Assembly (NCBI GenBank): GCA_964509195.1
Contig: CAZDWJ010000001.1
Span: forward strand, 62,001 to 126,000
Direction of reading: 5' to 3'
Origin: UBA4802 sp964509195
GTDB lineage: Bacteria; Spirochaetota; UBA4802; UB4802
Length of the DNA: 64,000 bases
Shown here: positions 36,654 to 46,024 of the stretch, in pieces
How positions within the stretch are numbered: the stretch's first letter is position 1
Layout: each line of letters starts with the position of its first letter
Translations under genes and position numbers: made by a program
The notes under the pieces: generated by a model
The model's input: only the letters and a program-made list of their open reading frames with translations
The model's database searches: none
What the model was told of the DNA's origin: nothing

Positions 36654-37397
36654 ATGGAATCACATAGTACATACCATAACCTTATTGATGCAATTATTGA
36701 TATTGAGGAAGATCCTGAATCGAGAGACCCTGCAAAAGCTTTCTTACGCCTTTTGTGTGAATATTTCTTTGCTCAGGAAACATCTGAAAACAAAGCCATT
36801 GCAGGATATATATGCCAATTGCCTCTACCTGATGTTATCAAAGAAAAAGGCCTGCTAAAACTAACTCCGGATGATATTGTGCCCCTTGTTGAATGTGAAA
36901 ACCTGAATGAAACGTTATGTGCGCGCATCATGCTTCAGCCTGTATACCTTAAATACGCATACCCACACCACAGCCCTACATTTTCAAAAATGCCACCAGA
37001 AATAAAAGGCAAAGTTATCCAGTCAATTAAAGAAAGAAATCACATGATATTGAAAGCATTTGAAAAAATGCAGCAGGATATACAGGCTACAAAAGAACGC
37101 AATATGAAAACACTTATTGCGCTTATATTAAAAAATGTTCATCTTAAAACTGGAATGCCATTTGCAAAGATTACTGAACCGGTTGGGCAGCTTATTGAAA
37201 AAAACTTTAATTTCTGCAATGAAATATTTATAGCATCCAATAAGCAGATACATGAATTAAATGATGACGCGAAGATTAAAAACGTATTGAAAGCACTGTT
37301 TATCGTCAAACGGTTCGATGAACTGGTAGAACTTGCACAGGCATTCAAATCAGAAGCCAAACGGTTCACACGAAGGACACAGAGGATTTTACAATAA
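36654..37397 (+). CDS. conserved-type hypothetical protein
   Basis: A 247-residue soluble, mostly helical protein with no signal, membrane segment or motif that I recognise. The N-terminal half (IDAIIDIEEDPESRDPAKAFLR) suggests a helical repeat bundle; the C-terminus is basic (KSEAKRFTRRTQRI). It stands alone, 165 bases after tsaD and convergent with the OmpA-type gene. The ribosome site is weak. Continuous codon use over the full length supports a real gene. No function can be proposed. Confidence 0.65.
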   Translation: MESHSTYHNLIDAIIDIEEDPESRDPAKAFLRLLCEYFFAQETSENKAIAGYICQLPLPDVIKEKGLLKLTPDDIVPLVECENLNETLCARIMLQPVYLKYAYPHHSPTFSKMPPEIKGKVIQSIKERNHMILKAFEKMQQDIQATKERNMKTLIALILKNVHLKTGMPFAKITEPVGQLIEKNFNFCNEIFIASNKQIHELNDDAKIKNVLKALFIVKRFDELVELAQAFKSEAKRFTRRTQRILQ

Positions 37398-37443
37398 CAT
37401 ACTGTTATCTTTTAAAAGCAGGAGGTATCTATAATCTTAATTA

Positions 37444-38643
37444 TCACATTTTTATTATAATTTCTACTCTTCTGTTTTTCTGCCTTCCTTCTGATGTTAC
37501 ATTGTCTGCAAGAGGCTTGCTTTTACCCAATCCTCGATAAGAAATTTTATCATGGCCCAGGGTGTTTTTTAGATACGCAGCTACAGTCTGTGCACGTTTT
37601 TCAGAAAGATTTTGATTATACTCATCAGAGCCAATATTATCAGTATGTCCTTCCACAATAATTTCATTATTGGGATATTTTGCTTTTATTATCCCTACCA
37701 GTTTCTCCAGCACCTTACGTGCATCGGCATTCAAGGTATACTTATCAAATTCAAAGAGAATATCCGAAAACCGTATAATCATGCCCCGGGAATCTGAATC
37801 AACCGAAACACCATCCTGCTTTAAAGCTTTCTCTATTTCCTTTTGCTGTTTTGTTTTTTCTTCCTCCGGCACATGAAGATATGCCATATTGGTTTGATTA
37901 ATAGACATCTTGATTTCAATAGTACTTAACTCTCCAGTTCTGCCAAAAATCAGCAAAAGGTTATACGCATTGATTGATTTTTTTGGCTGATTCCTCTGTA
38001 TATCCCATATCACCTGTCCTGCATACTGACCATATATTTTCACAGGCAAATCATCAGGATATGGTTTGTCTTTTAACGTTTTATCAATAAGTATGGAATA
38101 ATTTATAAAGGCTTCATTTGTTTGATTGTTTATAAATAACAGGGTGTACTGTGCTTCAAGTAGCAATATAAGAGGAACGGAAAAATTATTAAATACAATA
38201 TGTACCGGTGCTTTCCACACAGAACCAGGATTTACATCACCTTGAGGGAAGGTGGGTAAATGCCGCAAGTTGGGCATATAACTGCCTTCAGGAACAATAA
38301 ACGTACCATTGGTATTGATAAAAAAATCAGAAAAATACTGTTCTTCAAGTCTATATACATAATCATTAATATTTTTTCTATACACTGAAAAAGAACCATT
38401 AACCGTCTGCCCTTTTGTATCCTTTTTATAACACAATAAATCAATGATATTGCGTTCACTGTATATTTTCCGCAATATACCATTTTCATAGTATTCGATG
38501 TTGGCATCATGCACAAACTCTAGCTTTTCCCGTTCAGCTATGTCCCAGATAAGGTTTATAGCATGTAATGGATAGATAGTTACTATTACTAATGTTGCGG
38601 TTGCTATCAAGCATCCAAAAGTTTTAGCTACCAGATGTTTCAT
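37444..38643 (-). CDS. secreted protein with C-terminal OmpA peptidoglycan-binding domain
   Basis: About 399 residues. A signal peptide (ending PLHA) leads into a beta-rich N-terminal region of unknown type (residues 30-270), a charged helical linker (EEEKTKQQKEIEKALKQDG) and a C-terminal OmpA domain (about 290-399) with IIVEGHTDNIGSDEYN and NLSEKRAQTVAAYL, which binds peptidoglycan. IRFSDILFEFDKYTLN is the usual entry strand. I use the ATG at 38643; a GTG at 38655 is possible. A decayed partial copy lies at 28562-28843. Confidence 0.9.
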   Translation of the reverse strand: MKHLVAKTFGCLIATATLVIVTIYPLHAINLIWDIAEREKLEFVHDANIEYYENGILRKIYSERNIIDLLCYKKDTKGQTVNGSFSVYRKNINDYVYRLEEQYFSDFFINTNGTFIVPEGSYMPNLRHLPTFPQGDVNPGSVWKAPVHIVFNNFSVPLILLLEAQYTLLFINNQTNEAFINYSILIDKTLKDKPYPDDLPVKIYGQYAGQVIWDIQRNQPKKSINAYNLLLIFGRTGELSTIEIKMSINQTNMAYLHVPEEEKTKQQKEIEKALKQDGVSVDSDSRGMIIRFSDILFEFDKYTLNADARKVLEKLVGIIKAKYPNNEIIVEGHTDNIGSDEYNQNLSEKRAQTVAAYLKNTLGHDKISYRGLGKSKPLADNVTSEGRQKNRRVEIIIKM

Positions 38644-38773
38644 ACCAGAGTACACTATAGGAAATCATTAAAAGGGGCAATAATTTTTTTATTATAACGA
38701 TTTATAATTTACAAATAACATAACATCGTTATGCTTAGCATACAACTATTATTATTTGTAAGTCGAGGTTATT

Positions 38774-39834
38774 ATGAGCGATAATTATGAAAAATTAGCT
38801 AATTACCTTAATTCTATGCCCAATGGGTTTCCCCGAACTGAAACAGGCATCGAACTGCAGCTTTTAAAAAAGATTTTTACACCAGAGGATGCCGAACTTT
38901 TTTGCAGGCTTACACTGGAGAAAGAAACAGTAGAGCAGATAGCTTCCCGCACTGGATTGGATGAAGAATATCTGTCACAGCATCTTGAAAGCATGTGGCA
39001 GCGTGGTCTTATTGAATGCCACTGTATCGAAAATATAAAAACGTATAATGCGGTACCATGGATACTAGGAATTTTTGAGTTACAGCAAAAGTTTATAGAT
39101 GAAGAGTTCGCACGCCTCCATGCAAAATACATTAAAACTGTTGGTCCTTATTTTCTAACCCCAAAACCACAAATTATGCAGGTCATCCCAATAGAACAGC
39201 ATATCAAACCCAATTCCTCCCCCATGCCATATGAACAACTTTCTGCTATCATCAACGAGTCCAAATCATTTGCAGTGAATGAATGTATATGCAAAAAGCA
39301 GACAGCCCTTTTAAACAGAGGCTGTACCAAACCGCGTGAGGTATGCCTGTCTATCTCAAAGCATCCACATTATTTTGACAATCACCCCATGCAGGAAGAA
39401 TTATTACAAAAGAGGAATCGCTAGCAATTCTTAAAATGGCCGAGGAGGCTGCTCTTGTGCACATGACAGCAAATATTCAGGAAGGACATTATTTTATCTG
39501 CAACTGCTGTGCCTGCTGCTGCGTTCAACTTATTGCTGCCCGCTTTGGAATGCCACAAACTGTCAATGCGCACTATTATGCTGTAATTAATCAAGAGTTG
39601 TGTGCTGAGTGTGGAACCTGTGAAACACGATGTCAGATTCAGGCTATTCAAAATAACGATGGGGTACGTACTATTCTAAAGCAAAAATGTATAGGTTGTG
39701 GGCTGTGTGTTTCCACATGCCCAAATCAGGCAATTACACTTGTCCATAAAAATCAATCAGAAGACACGCTCCCACCAAAAGACCAGGATGACTGGTACTG
39801 GCAAAAAGCCAAATCACGTAATGCAGGTGTTTAG
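38774..39834 (+). pseudogene. winged-helix/4Fe-4S ferredoxin-type protein, broken by a -1 frameshift
   Basis: Two frames together encode one protein of about 353 residues. The first (38774-39424) has a helix-turn-helix-like start (FTPEDAELFCRLTLEKE, EQIASRTGLDEEYLSQHL) and ECICKKQ...GCTKPREVCL. It meets a stop just after an A-run at 39408-39411. One extra A there would restore KEESLAILKMAEEAALVH and lead into 39427-39834, with FICNCCACCC and two ferredoxin sites (CAECGTCETRC and CIGCGLCVSTC). Intact relatives are known as single proteins. Either the run lost a base in the genome or this is a sequencing error; a programmed shift seems unlikely because the P-site codon would not re-pair. Confidence 0.85.
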
Positions 39835-39891
39835 TAGTTTTCAAGAAAAGAAAATATTTCATAAAAGCATAATCAATGCCTGTAACGGATT

Positions 39892-39922
39892 AAAAAAACA
39901 CCGCTTTCATAGCGGTGTTTTT
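39892..39922. terminator. bidirectional intrinsic terminator
   Basis: An 8-base stem acaccgct/agcggtgt (39898-39905, 39911-39918) with a 5-base loop, A-run before and T-run after. It ends the plus-strand ferredoxin gene and the minus-strand tRNA-Glu transcript. Confidence 0.88.
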
Positions 39923-39928
39923 GTAATG

Positions 39929-40001
<73 letters not shown>

Positions 40002-40022
40002 ATTGAATGATGAAGACCACAT

Positions 40023-40053
40023 AAAAAATAATATTGAAACTGTCAATATTATT
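40023..40053 (-). terminator. AT-rich terminator between tRNA-Lys and tRNA-Glu
   Basis: A perfect 11-base inverted repeat (40027-40037 with 40043-40053) with a 5-base loop, followed on the minus strand by a T-run. It lies just downstream of tRNA-Lys. The minus strand also carries TTGACA at 40046-40041, inside the hairpin, which could be a -35 for tRNA-Glu, with a weak -10 near 40020. Confidence 0.6.
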
Positions 40054-40057
40054 TTAT

Positions 40058-40130
40058 TGAGTCGCCGGAGAATCGAACTCCGGACCCACTGCTTAAAAGG
40101 CAGTTGCTCTACCGACTGAGCTAGCGACTC
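40058..40130 (-). tRNA. tRNA-Lys (TTT)
   Basis: A 73-base cloverleaf on the minus strand. Acceptor GAGTCGC pairs with GCGACTC, discriminator A. The anticodon stem CTGCC/GGCAG-type arm presents loop CTTTTAA, anticodon TTT. D arm AGCTCAGTCGGTAGAGC and T loop TTCGATT are standard. CCA is not encoded. Confidence 0.97.
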
Positions 40131-40160
40131 CTCTACACGATTATATAAAAGATTTTACCC

Positions 40161-40188
40161 TGTATAATTAATAGGTTTTTGGTGTCAA
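40161..40188 (-). promoter_or_regulatory. promoter for tRNA-Lys
   Basis: On the minus strand TTGACA (40188-40183) and TATACA (40166-40161) are 16 bases apart, about 30 bases before the tRNA-Lys 5' end. A strong housekeeping promoter. The remaining 40189-40344 is AT-rich with nothing recognised. Confidence 0.7.
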
Positions 40189-40344
40189 ATAAAAAATACT
40201 GCATTTGGGTCTACTTTTCAAAAAATTACTTCATTTTAAATTTTTTTCATAAAAAAGTTGTAATTTTCAACCTTTTTTATTAACTTAATATGGTTTGGAG
40301 TAAATTTACTTTTTTTCCTAATTTTTTTACTCTATGGCAATATC

Positions 40345-41328
40345 ATGTTATTCACATTTAAACATTACGGTTTCCTATTATTATCGTTTATAGCGATAGC
40401 TATCCTTCCTTTTGCCTTATTATCCTGTTCTGGAGATAATTTTAACAGTATCATTAATAAAGAAAATTATTACAATGATAGCAATCTCATACACAATGCT
40501 CCAATGCCAGGCAACAACGGACTTTTAATAATTACAAATATAACTGAAAATTCATCAAAAATTCAATGGACTTTAGCAACGGACAATTCCCCTTCTGAAA
40601 CACTACAATATCAGGTAGTTGTAAGCCACACCTTGACTCTTTTTTCATTGGAAGAAATTCTTCAGTCCGGACTTCTTAATGAAAATAATTGGTCCAGCAG
40701 TCCTGTAAATGAGTACATTATAACAGGTTTACTGTATGGTAAACAATACTTTGTCAATGTATGCGTACGTGATCCTGATAACAATATTTCCATTTATTAT
40801 CCTGCAACATTTACTACAATAGGCAGGATATACCTTTTCAGTGCTGGCACTTTTACTGGTGCCATGGCTTCAGCTTTAACTTCTGCGCGTAACGAGATTA
40901 ACGAACTGGTACATAAAGCACTTATAAATAACTACTCTTCATTGCCTCAGAATAATTCTGTAGCTTTTATAAGTATTGACAGCACTGATGCAATAAAATA
41001 TTTTCCGGAACTGTATGGAGTACCAACCAATTGGCCAATTTATTCTCCCACAGATACAAAAATAGCTGACAGTTTTTATGCACTATTAATGTATGACGAA
41101 ATATCCGATACATTAGCAAACTTAGGAGTATGCACTACTGTTGGGTGGTGGTCAGGAAGCACTGAATTTGGTGCATACGATACTACATCCAATAATTGCT
41201 CACAATGGACAAATGATTCATCTAAAGGAAGGACCGGAGCTCATAATAAATCAGATAAGAACTGGATATCCGATGATAGTGAAAAAAATTGTAATCAAAA
41301 AAATCATCTTTTGGGTTTGTGCTGGTAA
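40345..41328 (+). CDS. lipoprotein with fibronectin-III-like and DUF1554-like domains
   Basis: A 327-residue surface-type lipoprotein. The signal ends FALLSC, a good lipobox. Residues about 55-160 form a fibronectin-III-like fold (LLIITNITENSSKIQWTL, EYIITGLLYGKQYFVNV). From about 165 onward the sequence follows the DUF1554 pattern known from Leptospira: IYLFSAGTFTGAM at the start, then TVGWWSGSTEFG, NNCSQWTNDSSKGRTG and a Cys-containing end LLGLCW. DUF1554 function is uncertain. Preceded by a long AT-rich leader. This is one of the better hints of a spirochaete host. Confidence 0.8.
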   Translation: MLFTFKHYGFLLLSFIAIAILPFALLSCSGDNFNSIINKENYYNDSNLIHNAPMPGNNGLLIITNITENSSKIQWTLATDNSPSETLQYQVVVSHTLTLFSLEEILQSGLLNENNWSSSPVNEYIITGLLYGKQYFVNVCVRDPDNNISIYYPATFTTIGRIYLFSAGTFTGAMASALTSARNEINELVHKALINNYSSLPQNNSVAFISIDSTDAIKYFPELYGVPTNWPIYSPTDTKIADSFYALLMYDEISDTLANLGVCTTVGWWSGSTEFGAYDTTSNNCSQWTNDSSKGRTGAHNKSDKNWISDDSEKNCNQKNHLLGLCW

Positions 41329-41370
41329 CACTAGCAGCAAATAGAATAACTACATGTTTGGTAATTTTAA

Positions 41371-42447
41371 GTGAGACCTTTTATCAAAACAACATGTTTT
41401 ATAATTAGTATTTTTGTTTTTAAATCTTCTATATGTATTCTATATTCTCAGGTTACATTTTCACGAAATGTAACAATCGGCACTCAGGCAGGGTATTCAA
41501 TTATAACCGGCCATTATAGTGACAGCCTGAATAATGGAATAGGTGCTGGATTCTTTTCTTTTGTGCCCTTTACAGGTTGGGCTATGCTCAATGGGGCATT
41601 TTTGTACAACCGCTTTTCACTTGCACACAGCCACAATTCATCTATGCAATCGTTTTGTATTGCCATCACACCAGCGTTATATTACAATCTCCCTTATGAT
41701 TTTACTACATATACAGGCGCAGGCCTTTCATTACAGTATTATACACTTTCTGCCATCAAAACAAATGCCTATGATTCCACATCAAAAACTGGTTTAATGG
41801 CAAGTGCAGGTATAGCAAAATCTATTTTTGATAGGACCATTGTTGTTATTGAAACTACTTATCATTTATCAGAGCTATCGCACAAAAAATTTCAAACTGT
41901 TGCATTTAGTATTAAAGCTGGATATCAGTTTGCACTTCGCCAGCCTGAGTACTACATAACTAAAGAAGAAGAAAAAGCTAAAATAAGGGAAAAGCAGATT
42001 GAATATCACTTTACTTGCGGCAAGGAATACATGCAAAAAAAAGACCATATCCATGCACTGGATTGCTTTAATCAGGTACTATCGCTTAAGCCTGATCATA
42101 AAGAATCATTACAGTACATTGCCAGCATATCCAAGGCTGTTGAACAATATAAATCTGCACAGGCATTGCTACAGCAAAACAGGGAACTTGAGGCATTACC
42201 ACTGCTTGCCAGTTCATCTTTCTACATTGCTCAGGCCGAATCAATCTATAAGAATATGCAAATTAAATACAAACCTTCAATCAGCGAACTTCAGAAAAAA
42301 GCCATCGAATCATTTAACAACCAAAATTATGATGATTGCATAGCAACTATGAATACAGTACTTTTAATTGATCCAGATAATGCTGTTGCCAGTGCATATA
42401 TTACACGGTCAAAAAGAATCAAAGAAACCATACATAAGCTGCAATAA
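41371..42447 (+). CDS. outer-membrane beta-barrel-like protein with C-terminal TPR repeats
   Basis: A 358-residue secreted protein. A signal peptide ends near LYSQ. Residues 30-195 alternate aromatic and small residues in amphipathic strands (GYSIITGHYSDSLNNGIGAGF), as in small barrels. After a charged linker, residues 205-350 carry TPR-like repeats (HALDCFNQVLSLKPDHKESL; DCIATMNTVLLIDPDNAVAS). The start is GTG at 41371 without a clear ribosome site. It ends one base before the hybrid kinase ATG, so both belong to one operon, possibly giving the kinase an envelope input. Confidence 0.75.
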   Translation: MRPFIKTTCFIISIFVFKSSICILYSQVTFSRNVTIGTQAGYSIITGHYSDSLNNGIGAGFFSFVPFTGWAMLNGAFLYNRFSLAHSHNSSMQSFCIAITPALYYNLPYDFTTYTGAGLSLQYYTLSAIKTNAYDSTSKTGLMASAGIAKSIFDRTIVVIETTYHLSELSHKKFQTVAFSIKAGYQFALRQPEYYITKEEEKAKIREKQIEYHFTCGKEYMQKKDHIHALDCFNQVLSLKPDHKESLQYIASISKAVEQYKSAQALLQQNRELEALPLLASSSFYIAQAESIYKNMQIKYKPSISELQKKAIESFNNQNYDDCIATMNTVLLIDPDNAVASAYITRSKRIKETIHKLQ

Positions 42448-42448
42448 T

Positions 42449-45160
42449 ATGAGAATACGGTATAAATTCTTTATTGCGTTTATCATCATTACTGTCATTA
42501 CTGTACCAGTCCCTGTATATATCTTAAAAAAGCAGATTGAACAGCATCACTCAACCATTATCACTGATGGAACCATACAGGCAAAACAGATATCCCATGC
42601 AATACTTAACATGCTCCTGCTCAATAAGGGGAATGTGCCTCAAACAAGTATCGATGCACATGAGTACGTACACAATTTCTCTCCATTATTTAAAAAGGGG
42701 CTGGTTTCACTTAAGGTTTTGCTGATCACATCAAACCCTCACTACAATGGAACACTACTTGTTGATATACCAGAGCAAAAATCGCTCACAAAAGTTTCAC
42801 CACAATTTTTGCAAAGAATAAAAAGCCAGAACTTAGTTGTATCCACAAAGATTAATAAACAATCTTTACTGGAATTTACTGCTCATACCACTTTAGCCAA
42901 TAGCACAATAACATGCGCAACATACATGGTGTACAATGAATCAGAGATGATCAAACCAGTGTATCAAAATTACAAGATGTTTTTGGTTAGTATAGCATCA
43001 ATCATACTGATAGCCTATTTTACCGCTCTTGGGTTCAGTTATAAATTTTCAAAACCTCTTGAAGCCATTATTAATGCGTTAAAAATATTTGATGAAGGAA
43101 CAACAGCCATCAAGATCCCAGTAATGAACCATAAAGATGAAATAGGAAAATTAGCAATCACTACACAGCATCTACTGGATATGGTCAATCTTGAAATAAA
43201 AGAATTGACCCGAACTAACATGGAACTGTTGCGCCTCAATAAACTCAAAGATGATTTTCTGGCTAACTTATCCTATGAAATCAAAATACCCCTTGAAAGC
43301 ATAACACAATTATCTAATTCTATTATTCACAGCTATGCTACTGGCGATAGCTCCACTATTACTCCTTCACTCGAAATGATTTCAAACAGTGCACTTCGAC
43401 TATCATACATGATCGATGATATACTTGATTTCACCCGCCTTAAAAACAATGACATTTCATTGAATAAAAAGGTCGTTGATCTATCAGGTGCTATTAATTT
43501 CGTAATTTCTATTTTACAGCCCGTTATCAGTAAAAAATCACTTTCTATTGACATTATTGTAAATGCCAACGCTACTCATGTTTTTGCTGATGAACAGCGA
43601 TTACAGCAGATTCTGTTAAATATTATTGGAAACTCAGTCAAATACTCTCATAAAGGCAGTATTGCAGTAACTACAAAAATAATTGATTCACGTACTCTTG
43701 CTATTGTTATTCAAGATACCGCAGGTGGTATCCCACAGCAGTTATTACATAGTATCGACGATTTTGGATATGACAGTAAATCAGATGATATCCACTACGG
43801 CGGATTGGGCCTTGGGCTTGTGATATCAAAAAAGCTTATGGAATTGCATAATGGTACAATCACAATAGAATCTATACCTGACAAGGGAACAACAGCAACC
43901 CTGTTCTTCCCCTTTAATGAAGATCTGCTTAGCAAAGAATTAGCATCAATAAAGACATATACTGAATTTACCATACAGCCTTCCAGTAACGATGTACTAT
44001 ACAATTTCCCTCGTCAGCACCAAACAACACAGGGATTTATTTATATCGTCGATGATGATCCGGTGAATGTTAAAATACTGTATGATATGCTGAGTGATGC
44101 AGGCTATTATGTGGAATTTTCACATGAAGACACTCCTTTATTTTCTATTCTGAATAAGGGAAGGCTGCCGGATATTATATTGCTAGATACTATTTTGCCC
44201 GGCACATCCGCTTTTCAGGTATGTGAAAAAATCCGTCAAACATTTTCATTATATGAACTTCCCATAATAATTATCACATCAAAGCACAGGACACAAGAGA
44301 ACATTACAGCGTTCAGGAGCGGCGCAAATGATTATCTCAGCAAGCCATTCAATAAAGACGAGTTGATAGCCCGTATCACTAATCTTATTGCTCTTAAAAA
44401 ATCAGTAGAAGAGCACAATGAATATGTTATGCTGAAGCATGAAATACGGCTTGCTTATGAAATTCACAGTTCGGTAGTAATACAGGATATACCCCGATTA
44501 CATAGTATTAATATTGCCCATGCCTATATCCCAACGCAGGAAATGGGCGGTGATTTTTACGATGTTATTAATATTGATGACACAAAAACCGGGATAATGA
44601 TTGCTGATGTAACAGGCCATGGCATCCCAGCCGCATTAGTATGTGCAATGCTGAAGATGTCTTTTATAAACAATAAAGAATATTCGCTTCATCCTGCACA
44701 ATTACTTAGCATGCTGAACAAAGACCTGTGTAACAATATCAAAGAAAATTATATTACCGCTGCCTACGCTCTGGTAGATACAAAAAATAAAACAATAACA
44801 GTTTCATCCGCAGGTCACTGGCCCCCACTGCTTATTCACAATAATGGCTCAATATTCAATAACTGGCCAAAAGGATTTCCTATAGGATGGATAGAAGACA
44901 CCCAGTATGAAGAAACAACAGTTACCTATACAACAGGTGATAAATTCTTACTCTATACTGATGGCATAATAGAAGTTAAAAATCCTCATAACAAAATATA
45001 TGGTTTTGAGCAGCTTACAGAATATACCTCACATAATTATCTCAAAGACCCTCAATCTTTTACAAATGATCTTATTAACTCATTATATACATGGGGAAAA
45101 ATGGATAGATCTGATTCATTCAAGGATGATGTAACACTAATTATTGCTGAATTACTATGA
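42449..45160 (+). CDS. membrane hybrid: HAMP, histidine-kinase-like (no His), receiver, SpoIIE-type PP2C phosphatase
   Basis: A 903-residue regulator. Two membrane helices (about 5-25 and 172-195) bracket an external sensor, then a HAMP. The dimerisation box reads FLANLSYEIKIPL: the phospho-acceptor His is Tyr276. A HATPase domain follows (LLNIIGNSVKYS, GGLGLGLVISKKLMELH), then a receiver with Asp580 in LLDTILPG and Lys in SKPFNKDE, then a PP2C/SpoIIE domain (EMGGDFYDV with Asp702, ADVTGHGIPAALV). The phosphatase probably acts on the STAS proteins encoded next. I start at ATG 42449, directly after the upstream stop; an earlier start would overlap that gene by 80 bases. Confidence 0.92.
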   Translation: MRIRYKFFIAFIIITVITVPVPVYILKKQIEQHHSTIITDGTIQAKQISHAILNMLLLNKGNVPQTSIDAHEYVHNFSPLFKKGLVSLKVLLITSNPHYNGTLLVDIPEQKSLTKVSPQFLQRIKSQNLVVSTKINKQSLLEFTAHTTLANSTITCATYMVYNESEMIKPVYQNYKMFLVSIASIILIAYFTALGFSYKFSKPLEAIINALKIFDEGTTAIKIPVMNHKDEIGKLAITTQHLLDMVNLEIKELTRTNMELLRLNKLKDDFLANLSYEIKIPLESITQLSNSIIHSYATGDSSTITPSLEMISNSALRLSYMIDDILDFTRLKNNDISLNKKVVDLSGAINFVISILQPVISKKSLSIDIIVNANATHVFADEQRLQQILLNIIGNSVKYSHKGSIAVTTKIIDSRTLAIVIQDTAGGIPQQLLHSIDDFGYDSKSDDIHYGGLGLGLVISKKLMELHNGTITIESIPDKGTTATLFFPFNEDLLSKELASIKTYTEFTIQPSSNDVLYNFPRQHQTTQGFIYIVDDDPVNVKILYDMLSDAGYYVEFSHEDTPLFSILNKGRLPDIILLDTILPGTSAFQVCEKIRQTFSLYELPIIIITSKHRTQENITAFRSGANDYLSKPFNKDELIARITNLIALKKSVEEHNEYVMLKHEIRLAYEIHSSVVIQDIPRLHSINIAHAYIPTQEMGGDFYDVINIDDTKTGIMIADVTGHGIPAALVCAMLKMSFINNKEYSLHPAQLLSMLNKDLCNNIKENYITAAYALVDTKNKTITVSSAGHWPPLLIHNNGSIFNNWPKGFPIGWIEDTQYEETTVTYTTGDKFLLYTDGIIEVKNPHNKIYGFEQLTEYTSHNYLKDPQSFTNDLINSLYTWGKMDRSDSFKDDVTLIIAELL

Positions 45161-45219
45161 CAGTAATAAAAACTTTTTTTATTGTTGATAATTCTTAGTA
45201 TTTCTTCTATTTATTATTT

Positions 45220-45597
45220 ATGAAGTGCACTATTTATGAATTACCCGGAATAAAGACCGAAAATATCAATTATAACCGGGTTGTGGCGACCATCGGTCTG
45301 GCTGATGTTACTGATATGGATAAAAATAACGATGTATTCACTCTTTTATCATGCCTTATAAATGGAGGTTTAAAAAAAGTTATATTTGATATGACCGGAG
45401 TTGAATTTATCGATAGTTATGGCATAGGAACAATTATTGATATCACAAAACTAATCAGAAAACATAAAGATGGAGATGTAGTGCTTGTAAATGTTTCAGA
45501 AAGGATACAGTTGATATTTAAGCCAATTCAGATTCAAAAATTTTTAAAGATATTTAATACAAAGGATGAAGCATTACACTATTTCAGATACATTTAA
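45220..45597 (+). CDS. STAS-domain anti-sigma-factor antagonist, copy 1
   Basis: A 125-residue STAS protein. The core strand/loop IFDMTGVEFIDSYGIGTIID holds Ser66, the likely phosphorylation site. It ends KIFNTKDEALHYFRYI, shared with the next gene (KIFNTDVDAVQYFRYI), showing the two are paralogues. It lies 59 bases after the PP2C hybrid. No Shine-Dalgarno is obvious. Dephosphorylation by the PP2C would free it to bind an anti-sigma kinase, which is not encoded here. Confidence 0.88.
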   Translation: MKCTIYELPGIKTENINYNRVVATIGLADVTDMDKNNDVFTLLSCLINGGLKKVIFDMTGVEFIDSYGIGTIIDITKLIRKHKDGDVVLVNVSERIQLIFKPIQIQKFLKIFNTKDEALHYFRYI

Positions 45598-45620
45598 ATT
45601 TTTTCTACAGGTGGTACACT

Positions 45621-46007
45621 ATGAGTTTTGAAATTGAAATATTAAATCTTTCCTTCATTAACAAGGAGAAAATTGATTATGAAACTATTGTTTTTTACAT
45701 TACCTATCCTGAAAAAATAGATATTGAGACATCACGGCAATTATGGGTTTTCCTGAGTACTCTCATTACCGGAGGAGCAAAAAAGATAATAGTTGATTTA
45801 AAAAAAGTTACACAAATTGACAGTGGCGGTATCAGTACACTCATTTCAGCAACAAAACAAATCAGGAAAAATAATGGCGACCTTGTTCTCTCTCGTGTTA
45901 ATGAATCAATAGTCAACATTTTGGATGTGGTTAGAGTTGGGAGTTTTATAAAAATATTCAATACTGATGTAGATGCAGTACAATATTTCAGATATATAAA
46001 TGTATAA
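45621..46007 (+). CDS. STAS-domain anti-sigma-factor antagonist, copy 2
   Basis: A 128-residue STAS protein with IVDLKKVTQIDSGGISTLI and Ser68 at the phospho-site. Its C-terminus closely matches copy 1. AGGTGG precedes the ATG. Twenty-three bases separate the two copies. Two antagonists next to one phosphatase suggest graded or branched output. Confidence 0.9.
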   Translation: MSFEIEILNLSFINKEKIDYETIVFYITYPEKIDIETSRQLWVFLSTLITGGAKKIIVDLKKVTQIDSGGISTLISATKQIRKNNGDLVLSRVNESIVNILDVVRVGSFIKIFNTDVDAVQYFRYINV

Positions 46008-46024
46008 ACTTTAGATCTACTTCA

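Noticed and set aside
37420..37426. AGGAGGT ribosome-binding site with no following gene
   Set aside because: No start codon follows at proper spacing on the plus strand and the next frame is closed; probably chance, or a relic too short to judge.
39408..39411. Programmed -1 frameshift in the ferredoxin-type gene
   Set aside because: Only the A-site Lys codon could re-pair; the P-site CAA would not, and no stimulatory structure is apparent.
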